From assembly GCF_000373365.1 (NCBI RefSeq), contig NZ_KB891230.1:279975-343974 (forward strand): DNA of 64,000 nt, written 5' to 3'. The translations under genes and the position numbers were made by a program. The notes under the pieces were generated by a model, which saw only the letters and a program-made list of their open reading frames with translations, was not told the origin of the DNA and made no database searches. The DNA comes from Parafrankia discariae. GTDB lineage: Bacteria > Actinomycetota > Actinomycetes > Frankiales > Frankiaceae. This document shows positions 41,819-50,010 of this stretch, piece after piece; the first letter of the stretch is position 1; the number at the start of each line of letters is the position of its first letter.

Positions 41819-42235
41819 GTCGACCAGCGTCACCTCCGAAGCGACGTTGCCCCGGGTGGCCCGCGAGTACGGGCACTTGGCGTGCGCCAGGTCGAGCAGC
41901 TCACGGCCGGTCGCCGGGTCGACACCCGGGATCTGTGCCTCGATGCGGGTGGCCAGGTCGAGGCCCTCGTCGGTGCGGCTGATGCTGACCGACACGGTGA
42001 CCGCCGAGTCGGTGACGTCGATCTTGCGTTCCCGGGCGACGGCCTTCAGCGCCCCGTGGAAGCAGGCGGCGTAGCCGGTGGCGAAGAGCTGCTCGGGGTT
42101 CGTACCGGGCCCGTCGTCGCCACCCAGCCCCTTCGGCATGGACAGCTGCAGGTCGATCCGGCTGTCGTTGGACACCACGCGGCCATCGCGGCCGCCCCAG
42201 GCGGTGGACGTGGCGGTGTAGAGCGGTGCGGCCAT
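41807..42235 (-). CDS. ohr: Organic hydroperoxide resistance protein (Ohr/OsmC)
   Basis: 142 residues, typical Ohr length. The two redox cysteines are in YAACFHGAL and AHAKCPYSRATRGN. The protein reduces organic hydroperoxides in the cytoplasm using a lipoamide-type thiol. ATG at 42235 is preceded by an AGAGGA-type ribosome binding site. It diverges from a tetR gene rather than from the usual MarR-type ohrR, so the TetR protein may regulate it. Confidence 0.92.
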   Translation of the reverse strand: MAAPLYTATSTAWGGRDGRVVSNDSRIDLQLSMPKGLGGDDGPGTNPEQLFATGYAACFHGALKAVARERKIDVTDSAVTVSVSISRTDEGLDLATRIEAQIPGVDPATGRELLDLAHAKCPYSRATRGNVASEVTLVDGES

Positions 42236-42274
42236 CGTTTCCTCTGTTCGTGGGCTGGTCTGTTCGGGTGGTCC

Positions 42275-42299
42275 GGTTCCGCGGTCTGGTTCCGCGGTC
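42275..42299. repeat. direct repeat of GGTTCCGCGGTC between ohr and tetR
   Basis: Two identical 12-bp copies at 42275-42286 and 42288-42299, with a 13-bp pitch. Each includes the palindrome CCGCGG. TCCGTTCG-type repeats lie beside them. This is a possible TetR operator in the divergent spacer. Confidence 0.5.
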
Positions 42300-42483
42300 C
42301 GTTCGAGCGGTCCGTTCGTGGGTACCCCGAGATCGCGCGGGATGCCTCCGGGCACAGGCGCACCCGCCGGTCACAACCAGTGCCACAGCCCGGATATTCG
42401 CCGGCATGCTGTGACCCACACCGCCGGGTAGCTCCGCGCTCCGTGAGATCGGTGCCCACGCGGGCGGCCCTTACTCTTGACGG

Positions 42484-43164
42484 ATGCCCCCCGACGAACC
42501 GGCCGCGGAGTGCGCGCGGCCCCGCCGGGGCCGTCCTCGCGACGCGACGATCGACGAACGTGTGCTGCGGGCCGCCGTCGACGAACTGGCTGGTCGTGGC
42601 GTCGGCGGGTTCAGCGTCAACAGCGTCGCCGCCCGTGCGGGCGTGGCGAAGCGGGGCATCTACGCCCGCTGGGCGACCAGGGACGATCTCGTCCTCGCCG
42701 CGCTGGGCACGCTGGCCGCCGGTCTCGTGCCGCCGCGCACCGGATCACTGCGCGAGGATCTCCTGCGACTGGCACCTCTGGTGGACGCCGTCTTCACCGA
42801 GCCGCGGATGTCGATCCTCGCCCGGTGCCTGGCCGAGCTGTCCCGCCATCCCGGGCTGTACGAGGCGTTCCGGCGGGAGTCGGTCGACCGCTGCGCGGCG
42901 GCCGTGCAGGACGCCTTCCACGACGCCCGGCGGCGCGGGGAGACCCGTCCCGACCTCGACACCGACCTGGCCGCCGCCGCGTTCCTCGGCGCCCTGCTGA
43001 CTCGCCAGGCGTTCGGGCGCCAGGCGTTCGGCCGGCCGCGTGCCGACCCCGGCGACGAGCCGGGGGAGCGGCCGCCCGGCGCGGTCACGGCCTACCACCG
43101 CCGGCTCGTCGAGTTCTCCCTCGCCGCGGCGCGGGGTGCCGGCCGGGTCGTCGGTACCGCTTAG
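42484..43164 (+). CDS. TetR family transcriptional regulator
   Basis: 226 residues. N-terminal helix-turn-helix (VLRAAVDELAGRGVGGFSVN, then SVAARAGVAKRGIYARWATR), preceded by a basic PRRGRPRD arm. The C-terminal ligand domain is helical with an Arg/Gly/Pro-rich late segment. It diverges from ohr across a 248-bp spacer containing a duplicated element, so ohr is the likely target. The ligand is unknown. Confidence 0.87.
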   Translation: MPPDEPAAECARPRRGRPRDATIDERVLRAAVDELAGRGVGGFSVNSVAARAGVAKRGIYARWATRDDLVLAALGTLAAGLVPPRTGSLREDLLRLAPLVDAVFTEPRMSILARCLAELSRHPGLYEAFRRESVDRCAAAVQDAFHDARRRGETRPDLDTDLAAAAFLGALLTRQAFGRQAFGRPRADPGDEPGERPPGAVTAYHRRLVEFSLAAARGAGRVVGTA

Positions 43165-43188
43165 CGTCCGGTCAGCGGGGGGAGCCGG

Positions 43189-43863
43189 TCAGCGGGTGAA
43201 GCCGGCGGGCGCGCGCCGGACGTGCTCCACGACGGCGTCGACGAGCCCGTACTCCCGCGCCGCCGCCGCGGTGAACCAGCGGTCGCGGTCCGAGTCGGCG
43301 GCGATCTCCGCCACCGGGTGACCGCTGTGCTCGGCGATCAGCTCCTGCATCCGGCGGCGGGTGTGCAGCGCCTGCTCGGCCTGGATGGCGATGTCGGACG
43401 CGGTGCCGCCGACGCCGCCATGCGGCTGGTGCATCATGATCCGCGCGTTCGGCAGCGCGAAGCGCTTGCCGGCGGTGCCCGCGGTGAGCAGGAACTGGCC
43501 CGTCGAGGCCGCCAGCCCGAGCGCGTAGGTCGTGACGTCGTTCTCGATGAACTGCATCGTGTCGTAGATCGCCATACCGGCGTCGACCGAGCCGCCGGGC
43601 GAGTTGATGTACAGCGAGATGTCCTGGCGCCGGCTGGCCCGGGCGAGCAGCAGGAGCTGCGCGCACACCCGGTTCGCGAGCGCGTCGTCGACGGCGGCGC
43701 CGACGAAGACGATCCGGTCGTCCAGCAGCCGCTGGTAGACCTGCTCGTCCAGGGTCCAGCCCGGCGCCGTCGTGGACGAGGGACCGGCGATGCCCTGGGG
43801 CTGGTCGATCTTCATGGGTGCGGATGGGCAGAGAGGGCCCTTCCGATGACACACTGCTTCCAT
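43189..43863 (-). CDS. clpP: ClpP-family serine protease subunit
   Basis: 224 residues. The catalytic triad is intact: Ser in LAASTGQFLL, His in MMHQPHGG, and Asp near DRDRWFTAAAAREYGL. The oxyanion region is SPGGSVDAGMAIYDTM. It is a solitary ClpP paralogue, without the neighbouring clpP/clpX genes of the housekeeping pair. The ATG at 43863 has GAGGAG 8 nt upstream; the internal ATG at 43815 (MKIDQPQG) lacks one. It diverges from an antitoxin gene across 51 bp with a palindromic operator. Confidence 0.88.
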   Translation of the reverse strand: MEAVCHRKGPLCPSAPMKIDQPQGIAGPSSTTAPGWTLDEQVYQRLLDDRIVFVGAAVDDALANRVCAQLLLLARASRRQDISLYINSPGGSVDAGMAIYDTMQFIENDVTTYALGLAASTGQFLLTAGTAGKRFALPNARIMMHQPHGGVGGTASDIAIQAEQALHTRRRMQELIAEHSGHPVAEIAADSDRDRWFTAAAAREYGLVDAVVEHVRRAPAGFTR

Positions 43864-43884
43864 GGACAGTCTCTCCTCACTGTT

Positions 43885-43904
43885 CGTTCTGTACAGAACG
43901 TACA
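43885..43904. promoter_or_regulatory. palindromic operator between clpP and the phd-like gene
   Basis: CGTTCTGTACAGAACG (43885-43900) is a perfect 16-bp palindrome with core TGTACA, followed at once by a partial half-site CGTACA (43899-43904). TGTACA is the core recognised by YefM-type antitoxins in E. coli. Confidence 0.7.
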
Positions 43905-43914
43905 TCGAGAAGCT

Positions 43915-44250
43915 ATGACGCGCCAGATCCCGGTCACCCAGGCGCGCGCGGAACTGTCGGATCTCGTCAGCCGGGTCGCCTTCAGCGGGGAGCGCGTCAG
44001 CCTCACCCGGCACGGGAAGTCGGTCGCGGCGCTGGTCTCAGCCGCGGACCTGTCCCGCCTCGAAGCCCTCGACGAGGCCGGCGCGGACACCCGAACCGCG
44101 GACACCGGGACCACCGACGACGGCGTTGGAGATCACCCCGAGCGGGTGGATCTGTCGCCCGCGCGCCTGGACCCCGTCACCCCCGCCGAGACCCCGGCCC
44201 ACCGACGCTTCGGGATCGCCGCCGAGCACCGCCATCCGCCCATGGGATGA
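43915..44250 (+). CDS. Phd/YefM-type antitoxin, without adjacent toxin
   Basis: 111 residues. The N-terminal ~55 residues are the Phd/YefM DNA-binding fold (ITQARAELSDLVSR-like, here PVTQARAELSDLVSR, then RVSLTRHGKSVAALVS). The C-terminal ~50 residues are unlike known toxin-neutralising tails and end HRHPPMG. No RelE, Doc or Fic toxin follows; the next gene is a convergent lipase. It diverges from clpP, a protease type that degrades such antitoxins. Confidence 0.8.
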   Translation: MTRQIPVTQARAELSDLVSRVAFSGERVSLTRHGKSVAALVSAADLSRLEALDEAGADTRTADTGTTDDGVGDHPERVDLSPARLDPVTPAETPAHRRFGIAAEHRHPPMG

Positions 44251-44273
44251 CGCTCAGGGCGGGGCGGTGACGT

Positions 44274-45545
44274 TCAGGGCCGGGCGCAGATGTCTCCGGG
44301 TGGCTTCGTCCCGGCGAACCGGGCGTTGATCCAGCCGGTCAGATCGGCCAGGGAGACGTCGAGGATCGTGCCGTGGTCGGCCAGCCAGTACCGGTGGTAC
44401 TCGACCGGGCCGCCCGCGGCGCACAGCCCGCTGACGACGCCGTCGGTGGTGGACCGCCGGACCACGGTGTCCAGGTCGCCCTGGAGCACCAGTTCGGGCG
44501 GCCCGGGCAGCCGCGCCTGCCGCCACTGGCGCGCGAACCCGCCCGCGAACGGCTCCGTGGTGAGCGGGTCCGCGGTGAACACGCTCGCCGTGGACTCCCC
44601 CTGGCTGGCCTTCAGCAGGCCCACCGCGCACTGGTTGCGCGCCACGGCGGTCAGCCGCCGCCCGGTCGCGGTCAGGATGGCGTTCAGGTCGACGGTGGGA
44701 TCCGCGGCGGCCAGGCCGAGCGCGGCGAGGAGCACGTAGGCGACGCCGTCCGGCGCGGTGCGGTCGAGCAGGCGCAGCGACGTGGGCAGGTCCGCCAGCG
44801 GCGCCGTCGCCGCGGCCCCGTGCACCCGTAGGTCGGGCGCGTACGACGCGGCCAGCCCACCGGCGGCGAGCGCCGCCTGGCCACCCTGGGAGTAGCCCCA
44901 GAGCACGACGTCCCGCCCCGCTCGGGCCGCCTGGAGCGAGTGCGCGGCGCGGGCGGCGTCGAGCAGCGCCCGTCCTTCCTGCTCGGCGACGTAGATCGGG
45001 TGCTCACCGGGCCCACCCAGGCCGATGTAGTCGGTGACGGCCAGCACGTAGCCGGCCTGGACGAGGGGCAGCACCCCGCCCACCGTCGACAGGGGCGGCT
45101 CGGCCCGGGACGGCGCGCACGAGTCGTTGATCCCGGTGGTCCCGTGGCCGAAGGAGATCAGCCGGCGGCCGCCGGCCGGCGCGGCGGAGGAACCGGCTGG
45201 GGCGACGACGAGGCCTGTCACCAGGCGGTCCTCGTTGCGGGGGCCACGGGAGTGATAGATCATCCGCCAGGCGCGGACGCCGTGCGGGGCGGACACCTCG
45301 GCAGATGAGACGAGCTCACCCGGGGCTCCGGGCGGCAGGTCGGTGAGATCGGTGGAGCCCCGCCGGCCGCCGGTCATGACGTCCTCCAGGCCGTAGCCGG
45401 CGAGCTGGTAGCCGAAACCGGGTGCCTGGGGGGTTGTGGCCGGCGCCGGCGGTGGGGTCGGCTCCGGCGCGCAGGTGGTGAGCAGCCCCGTCAGAATGAC
45501 GAGCGAGAGGGCAAGTCCGCGCGGAGACAGTCGGGATCTTGCCAC
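44274..45545 (-). CDS. Secreted lipase of the LIP family
   Basis: 423 residues. Signal peptide (ALSLVILTGLLTTCAP) whose Cys might be lipidated, though the lipobox is imperfect. The alpha/beta hydrolase fold has the nucleophile elbow GYSQGG, an oxyanion region with SFGHGTTG, Asp in LQGDLDTVV and His in LADHGTILDV. Family members hydrolyse triglycerides or esters outside the cell. The start is GTG. It converges with the phd-like gene 23 bp away. Confidence 0.85.
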   Translation of the reverse strand: MARSRLSPRGLALSLVILTGLLTTCAPEPTPPPAPATTPQAPGFGYQLAGYGLEDVMTGGRRGSTDLTDLPPGAPGELVSSAEVSAPHGVRAWRMIYHSRGPRNEDRLVTGLVVAPAGSSAAPAGGRRLISFGHGTTGINDSCAPSRAEPPLSTVGGVLPLVQAGYVLAVTDYIGLGGPGEHPIYVAEQEGRALLDAARAAHSLQAARAGRDVVLWGYSQGGQAALAAGGLAASYAPDLRVHGAAATAPLADLPTSLRLLDRTAPDGVAYVLLAALGLAAADPTVDLNAILTATGRRLTAVARNQCAVGLLKASQGESTASVFTADPLTTEPFAGGFARQWRQARLPGPPELVLQGDLDTVVRRSTTDGVVSGLCAAGGPVEYHRYWLADHGTILDVSLADLTGWINARFAGTKPPGDICARP

Positions 45546-45766
45546 GTAATGAGGTTATGGGGCGTTTCGGTGGAGGAGAGGTCGTCTGTGGGTCCGCTGT
45601 GTTTCTTGTGAGCTGAGGGCCCATATAACGAGTTCCGCCCCGGTGTGGGGGCGTGCCGTCGGTGGGCCGGCCTCCCCGAGGCGGGATCGGCGCCGCCCGG
45701 GTGGCGTGAGACCCTGGACGGGCGGGCGCCGGCCCCGTCGCCTGAGTTTCCTGGAGGCCCTCGACA

Positions 45767-46813
45767 GTGACCACGTTCGCGTCGAACACTCTGGCCCTGG
45801 GGCCGGACTTCATCAGTGCCGACAGCCTGGCGAAGGCCGGCCTGGTGGTCGTCCTCCTGATCGTTTTCGCGGAGTCCGGGTTGCTGGTGGGGTTCTTCCT
45901 GCCGGGTGACTCGTTGCTGTTCACGCTGGGTCTGCTGATCTCGCAGGATGAGGTGTCGACGCCGCTGTGGTTGGCGTGTGCCCTGGTCGGTGTGGCGGCG
46001 GTGGCGGGTGACCAGGTGGGTTACCTGTTCGGGCGGAAGGCGGGTCCGGCGCTGTTCCGGCGTCCGGACTCACGGCTGTTCAAGCGGGAGTATGTGGAGC
46101 AGGCGCACGAGTTCTTCGAGAAGCATGGTGGTCGTTCGATCGTGCTGGCGCGTTTCGTGCCGATCGTGCGGACGTTCACGCCGGTGATCGCCGGGGTGAG
46201 TCGGATGAACTACCGGACGTTCGTGGTCTACAACGTGATCGGTGGCCTGTTGTGGGGGTGCGGGGTCACGGTGCTCGGTGCGCTTCTGGGGAAGATCGAT
46301 TTCATCCGGGAGAACGTCGAGGCGATTCTGATCCTGGTGGTGCTGGTCTCGGTGGTGCCGATCATGGTCGAGTTCCTGCGCGCCCGCCGGAAGAAGGCGA
46401 AGGCCGGGGTCACCGCCGGGTCTCCCGACGTTGGTGACGCGGCGGGCGGCTACCAGAGCGCGGGCGGTCACCAGAGCGCGGGCGGCTACCAGGCTGCGGG
46501 CGGTCACCAGGCCGCGGGCGGCTACCAGAGTGGCTATCAGCCCGTTGACGGCTACCAGCCGGTCGACGAGCACCAGACCGCGGCCGGGTACCGGAACGCC
46601 GACGGGTGGCAGCCGGAGAACCACTACGCCGACGGGCGTTACGACCAGTCCCGCGCGAGCGCGGCGGGTCCGAGTGGGCCCGGCGGATACGGGTACGACA
46701 CCGAAAAGTTCCCGGAGGCTCGGCCCCGGGAGGGCGAGGGCCCGATCCGGGAGGACCGTGGCCCGGCCGGGCGCCGTGGCGGCGGCCGGCACTCCGCTCC
46801 TCGGCAACGCTGA
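45767..46813 (+). CDS. DedA/SNARE-associated membrane protein
   Basis: 348 residues. The DedA core occupies about 20-210 with membrane segments and the motifs FLPGDSLLFTLG, GDQVGYLFGRKAG, FEKHGGRSIVLARFVPIVRTFTP and IAGVSRMNY. DedA proteins recycle or flip polyprenyl-phosphate or phospholipids. The last ~140 residues are a hydrophilic Gly/Tyr/Gln/His tail with repeats such as GGYQSAGGHQ. GTG start with CTGGAGG 9 nt upstream. Confidence 0.9.
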   Translation: MTTFASNTLALGPDFISADSLAKAGLVVVLLIVFAESGLLVGFFLPGDSLLFTLGLLISQDEVSTPLWLACALVGVAAVAGDQVGYLFGRKAGPALFRRPDSRLFKREYVEQAHEFFEKHGGRSIVLARFVPIVRTFTPVIAGVSRMNYRTFVVYNVIGGLLWGCGVTVLGALLGKIDFIRENVEAILILVVLVSVVPIMVEFLRARRKKAKAGVTAGSPDVGDAAGGYQSAGGHQSAGGYQAAGGHQAAGGYQSGYQPVDGYQPVDEHQTAAGYRNADGWQPENHYADGRYDQSRASAAGPSGPGGYGYDTEKFPEARPREGEGPIREDRGPAGRRGGGRHSAPRQR

Positions 46814-46826
46814 GCCCTCGGGCCCC

Positions 46827-46864
46827 GCTGATGGCTCCCGGCAGCGCTGACCGGGAGCATCAGC
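46827..46864 (+). terminator. hairpin after the DedA gene
   Basis: Arms GCTGATG+CTCCCGG and CCGGGAG+CATCAGC pair over 14 bp with one bulged G and a 9-nt loop, 13 nt after the stop codon. Confidence 0.6.
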
Positions 46865-47225
46865 CGGGCCGGGAGCGACCGGGAACGCTGAGGCGGGAGC
46901 GCGCGGCGCAGGCCCGTGGGCGGGAGTCCGCGGGTGTGGGACGGGCGTCCGCCGGGTGGCCTGTGCCGCCGGCAGCGAGAGAAGGGCGCGGCCACCGCGA
47001 GGCGGTCTGGCCGTGGCACCGGGGATGTTCTGGGTTCCGGCGGGCGGCCCACTGATACGGGGGGATTCAGTGGGAGACACCCGCCGGAACCTGTCCACCG
47101 TATCCGCTCGGTGGGCCCGATGTCGCCCCGGCGACACAACATAAGCCGAAAAGCTCCCGGATTGTCCCAATACACACATTGCGACCGGTCTTGCGGCGGG
47201 ATGTTCGGGTCCTGGTCAGGGCCTG

Positions 47226-47249
47226 CCCGGGGTCCTTCGGGGCCCCGGG
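47226..47249 (-). terminator. UUCG-loop terminator after the PII gene
   Basis: CCCGGGGTCC-TTCG-GGGCCCCGGG forms a 10-bp stem with one G-T pair on an extra-stable TTCG-type loop (written here for the plus strand), 3 nt beyond the PII stop. Confidence 0.65.
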
Positions 47250-47252
47250 GGC

Positions 47253-47591
47253 TCACAGCGCGTCGGTCCCCCGCTCGCCGGTCCGGATCCGGGCCAGGCC
47301 CTCCACCGGGAGCACCCAGATCTTGCCGGCCCCGCTGGACGTCGACGCCGCCGCTCGCCGGATCACGTTCACCACGTCGGGCGCGTCGGTGTCCGCCACC
47401 ACCAGCTCCAGCCGGATGTTGCTGGTTGACTCGTCATGGAAGGCGTTCCCGCGGTAGGTCTGGGTGCGCCACAGTTCCAGCCCGAATCCGGTGACCTGGC
47501 TGACGGTCATCCCATGAACACCGTAGGTTGTCAGGGCTGCTCGCACGTCGTCGACGCGGTGGGGCCGCACGATCGCGGTGACCAGCTTCAT
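47253..47591 (-). CDS. PII-family nitrogen regulatory protein
   Basis: 112 residues, exact PII length, beginning MKLVTAIVRPHRVDDVRAAL. The T-loop region is VTGFGLELWRTQTYRGNAF: the uridylylation-type tyrosine is kept (YRG), but the usual GRGRQKG sequence is changed. The C-terminal signature region is AASTSSGAGKIWVLPVEGLARIRTGE. It is not next to amtB or glnD, unlike canonical GlnK. Sensing of ATP/ADP/2-oxoglutarate is assumed from the family. Confidence 0.87.
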   Translation of the reverse strand: MKLVTAIVRPHRVDDVRAALTTYGVHGMTVSQVTGFGLELWRTQTYRGNAFHDESTSNIRLELVVADTDAPDVVNVIRRAAASTSSGAGKIWVLPVEGLARIRTGERGTDAL

Positions 47592-47622
47592 GACCCGTCT
47601 CCACCCGTACCGGCGCGCTGAT

Positions 47623-47640
47623 GTTTCATCGCGAGGAAAC
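47623..47640 (-). promoter_or_regulatory. inverted repeat upstream of the PII gene
   Basis: GTTTC and GAAAC, separated by 8 nt, lie 32-49 bp upstream of the PII start codon. It could be an operator. It resembles the GTNAC/GAAAC elements of GlnR boxes only partly. Confidence 0.35.
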
Positions 47641-47706
47641 GCAGAGCCGACGGATTGCCGGCCCTGTCTCCACAGTGTCATCCAACGTGCACGAGAGGAT
47701 CGACCG

Positions 47707-48249
47707 ATGTCCCTGCTGGACCGCAACACCGCACCGGATCCGCTCGACCTGCTGCCCCCGCTGCCGTCGTTCTCGCTGAGCAGCGACGACCTGACCGACG
47801 GAAGCCCGCTCGGCCTGGACCAGGTGTTCAGCGGCGCCGGCGGCGCGGACCTGTCGCCGCACCTGTCCTGGACGGGTTTCCCCGCGCGGACCGAGAGCTT
47901 CGCCGTCACCTGCTTCGACCCGGACGCCCCGACCGGGAGCGGCTTCTGGCACTGGGTCCTCGTCGACGTGCCGGCCAGCGTGACGGAGCTGGCCAAGGGC
48001 GCCGGCAGCGGCGACCTCTCCGGGCTGCCGGCCGGGGCGTACCACGTCCGCAACGACTGGGGCACGGCGAACTACGGCGGCGCGGCGCCTCCTGAGGGGG
48101 ACCGGCCGCACCGGTACGTCTTCGTCGTCCACGCCGTGGACGTCCCGAAGCTGGAGATCGACGCGACGGTGGCGCCCGCGGTCGTCGGGTTCAACCTGAC
48201 CTTCCACAGCCTGGCGCGGGCCGTACTGCGGGCGACCTACCAGCGCTGA
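47707..48249 (+). CDS. YbhB/YbcL (phosphatidylethanolamine-binding protein) family
   Basis: 180 residues. PEBP landmarks: DLSPHLSWTGFP, FAVTCFDPDAP with the ligand-pocket Asp-Pro-Asp-Ala-Pro, GFWHWVLVDVPASV with the pocket His, GGAAPPEGDRPHRYVF and the C-terminal helix. Bacterial members have no settled function. No signal peptide. ATG at 47707; sequence upstream of it in frame is not conserved-looking. Confidence 0.88.
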   Translation: MSLLDRNTAPDPLDLLPPLPSFSLSSDDLTDGSPLGLDQVFSGAGGADLSPHLSWTGFPARTESFAVTCFDPDAPTGSGFWHWVLVDVPASVTELAKGAGSGDLSGLPAGAYHVRNDWGTANYGGAAPPEGDRPHRYVFVVHAVDVPKLEIDATVAPAVVGFNLTFHSLARAVLRATYQR

Positions 48250-48389
48250 CCGGCGGTCGGGCCGGCACCGTGCCGTGCCCCGGTCCCGGAGGTGTGATCC
48301 GATCGTGACCAGATCACGATCGTCGGGGGCGGGGAGCATCCCGCCGAGATACGGTGGCCTGCGAAGGCAGTCGACGAAGGGGAGTCGGT

Positions 48390-48518
48390 ATGCGCAAGTT
48401 CACTGTCGTCGCCCTGGTGGCGAGCGCCGGCGCACTCCTCACCGCCGCCCGCCGCCGCAGGAACAAGGACGAGATCGACCTGTGGCGCGAGGCGACGTCC
48501 GCGGCGGGGAACCGCTGA
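48390..48518 (+). CDS. DLW-39 family small protein
   Basis: 42 residues, MRKFTVVALVASAGALLTAA followed by an Arg run, then NKDEIDLWREATSAAGNR. A hydrophobic N-terminal helix is followed by four Arg and the family signature DLW. The strong ribosome binding site GAAGGGGAG lies just upstream of the ATG. DLW-39 proteins are tiny actinobacterial membrane-associated peptides typically encoded near the origin and a tRNA gene. The function is unknown. Confidence 0.85.
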   Translation: MRKFTVVALVASAGALLTAARRRRNKDEIDLWREATSAAGNR

Positions 48519-48612
48519 CCGAAGCCAACCGGCCCGGCCGGCGAGTGGGCGTGCCCGGTCGCCGGCCGCGCCCGACCGGTGCCGCGGGTACCGCCGCTGT
48601 GGAGGGCGTGCG

Positions 48613-49866
48613 CTAGGACTGGTAGACCGGCTGGAAGATCCTGTTCCACTCGGCCTCCTCCTCCGTCGTCAACATCCGGAAGCGGTGCACGCGGTCGAGT
48701 TCCGCCCGGGTCGGGAACAGCAGCGTGGACTCGGCCAACTCGGCGGAGACATGGTCACGGGCGGCGGGCACCGGCGTCAGGTAGTTGATGTGCTCGGCCA
48801 GCATCCCGGCGACGTCGGGCCTGTACACGAAGTCCATGTAGCTGAGGGCGTCCACCGGGTGCTTGGCGGTCTTCGGGATGCACATGCTGTCGGTCCAGAT
48901 CAGGCCGCCTTCCTCCGGCACCACGAACTTCAGTCTCGTGCCGGCCGCGAGCCGCTGGTGGACGTCCCCCGACCATGCCATCGAGATCCACAGCTCGCCG
49001 CGGGCGAGCGAGTCGATGTAGCGCTGGTCGTAGTACCTGCGGACGATTCCGGCGTCGCGCTGCTCGATCAGTCTGTCGGCCGCGCGCCGCCAGTCCCGCG
49101 GAGTGGAGTCGGCGGGGGCGACACCGATGCCGAGTAACGCCAGGTTCGGCAGCTCCTGGTTCTCACCGAACATTCCGACCCTGCCGGCGAAGGCGGGGTC
49201 CATGAGGTCGGCGAAACCGGTGATCTCCCGGCCGGTCCGCTCCGGGTCGTAGGCGATCCCGGTGATACCGGACTGCCAGGCGACGGTGAACTGGTTTCCC
49301 GGATCGTAGGCGGGATCCTTGACGCTCGGGTCGGCGTTGGCGGCGAAGGCGGGCAGCCTTGCGTGGTCGAGCGGGGCGAGGTAGCCGAGCTGGATGACCC
49401 GGCTGAGGGTGATGCCGTTGGTCAGGACCATCAGGTCGTACCCGATGGGCCGGTCGCCGGCGAGACCGGGCCGGATCTGGGCGAAGAAGGACTCGTTGTC
49501 CCGGATCACCTCGTGATAGGTGACCTTGATGTCTGTCTCCCGGGTGAACAGGTCGAGCGAGGGATGCTCCGTGTCGGTGGCGCCGACATCCATGTAGAGC
49601 GGCCAGTTCGCGAAGTCGAGCGTTCCCGCCTTGTCCCGGCCCGACCAGTAGCCGGCGACGTCGCCGGCCCGCGCCGAATCACCGGCCTCCCCCCCGACCC
49701 CGCAGGCGGCCAGAAACGCGGCACCGCCGGCCGCCCCGGTGAGGCGCAGGAGGTCCCGCCGGTCGAAGCGACGTCTGGTCAGGCCGCGCAGCAGTGCCGG
49801 ATCGGGAACCGTCCCCTGCGACACGTCCGGTGCCGTGGGATTCCCCGGCCGACCGTTGCTGGTCAC
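48613..49866 (-). CDS. PotD-type polyamine ABC transporter substrate-binding lipoprotein
   Basis: 417 residues. The N-terminus combines a twin-arginine motif (TRRRFDRRDLLRLTG) with a lipobox ending in FLAAC, so it is exported and lipid-anchored. The bacterial SBP_8/PotD fold follows (TLDFANWPLYMDV, GYDLMVLTNGITLSRVIQ, WQSGITGIAYD, LWISMAWSGDV). No permease or ATPase genes are adjacent, so its transporter must be encoded elsewhere. GTG start. A 15-bp tandem duplication lies in its leader. Confidence 0.87.
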   Translation of the reverse strand: MTSNGRPGNPTAPDVSQGTVPDPALLRGLTRRRFDRRDLLRLTGAAGGAAFLAACGVGGEAGDSARAGDVAGYWSGRDKAGTLDFANWPLYMDVGATDTEHPSLDLFTRETDIKVTYHEVIRDNESFFAQIRPGLAGDRPIGYDLMVLTNGITLSRVIQLGYLAPLDHARLPAFAANADPSVKDPAYDPGNQFTVAWQSGITGIAYDPERTGREITGFADLMDPAFAGRVGMFGENQELPNLALLGIGVAPADSTPRDWRRAADRLIEQRDAGIVRRYYDQRYIDSLARGELWISMAWSGDVHQRLAAGTRLKFVVPEEGGLIWTDSMCIPKTAKHPVDALSYMDFVYRPDVAGMLAEHINYLTPVPAARDHVSAELAESTLLFPTRAELDRVHRFRMLTTEEEAEWNRIFQPVYQS

Positions 49867-49908
49867 GATGCGAGTCCCTCCGTGTGGTTCTGGCCCGCCC
49901 GCGCGGGA

Positions 49909-49938
49909 CCGATCGGTACAGGGCCGATCGGTACAGGG
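49909..49938. repeat. 15-bp tandem duplication upstream of the PotD-like gene
   Basis: CCGATCGGTACAGGG occurs twice head to tail (49909-49923, 49924-49938), between the divergent PotD-like and mycothiol-enzyme genes. CCGATCGG is itself palindromic, so it may be an operator. Confidence 0.7.
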
Positions 49939-50010
49939 CCGTTCCGCCGTGCGTCAACACCGCCCCGGATGAAGTGGCGCCGGTGACGCGCCGAGGAGGA
50001 CCCTGGACGC

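Larger units (their letters stand above)
46814..47252. other. intergenic region between convergent dedA and PII genes
   Basis: About 440 bp without a gene, bounded by a terminator on each side (listed separately). The rest shows nothing recognisable. Confidence 0.4.
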
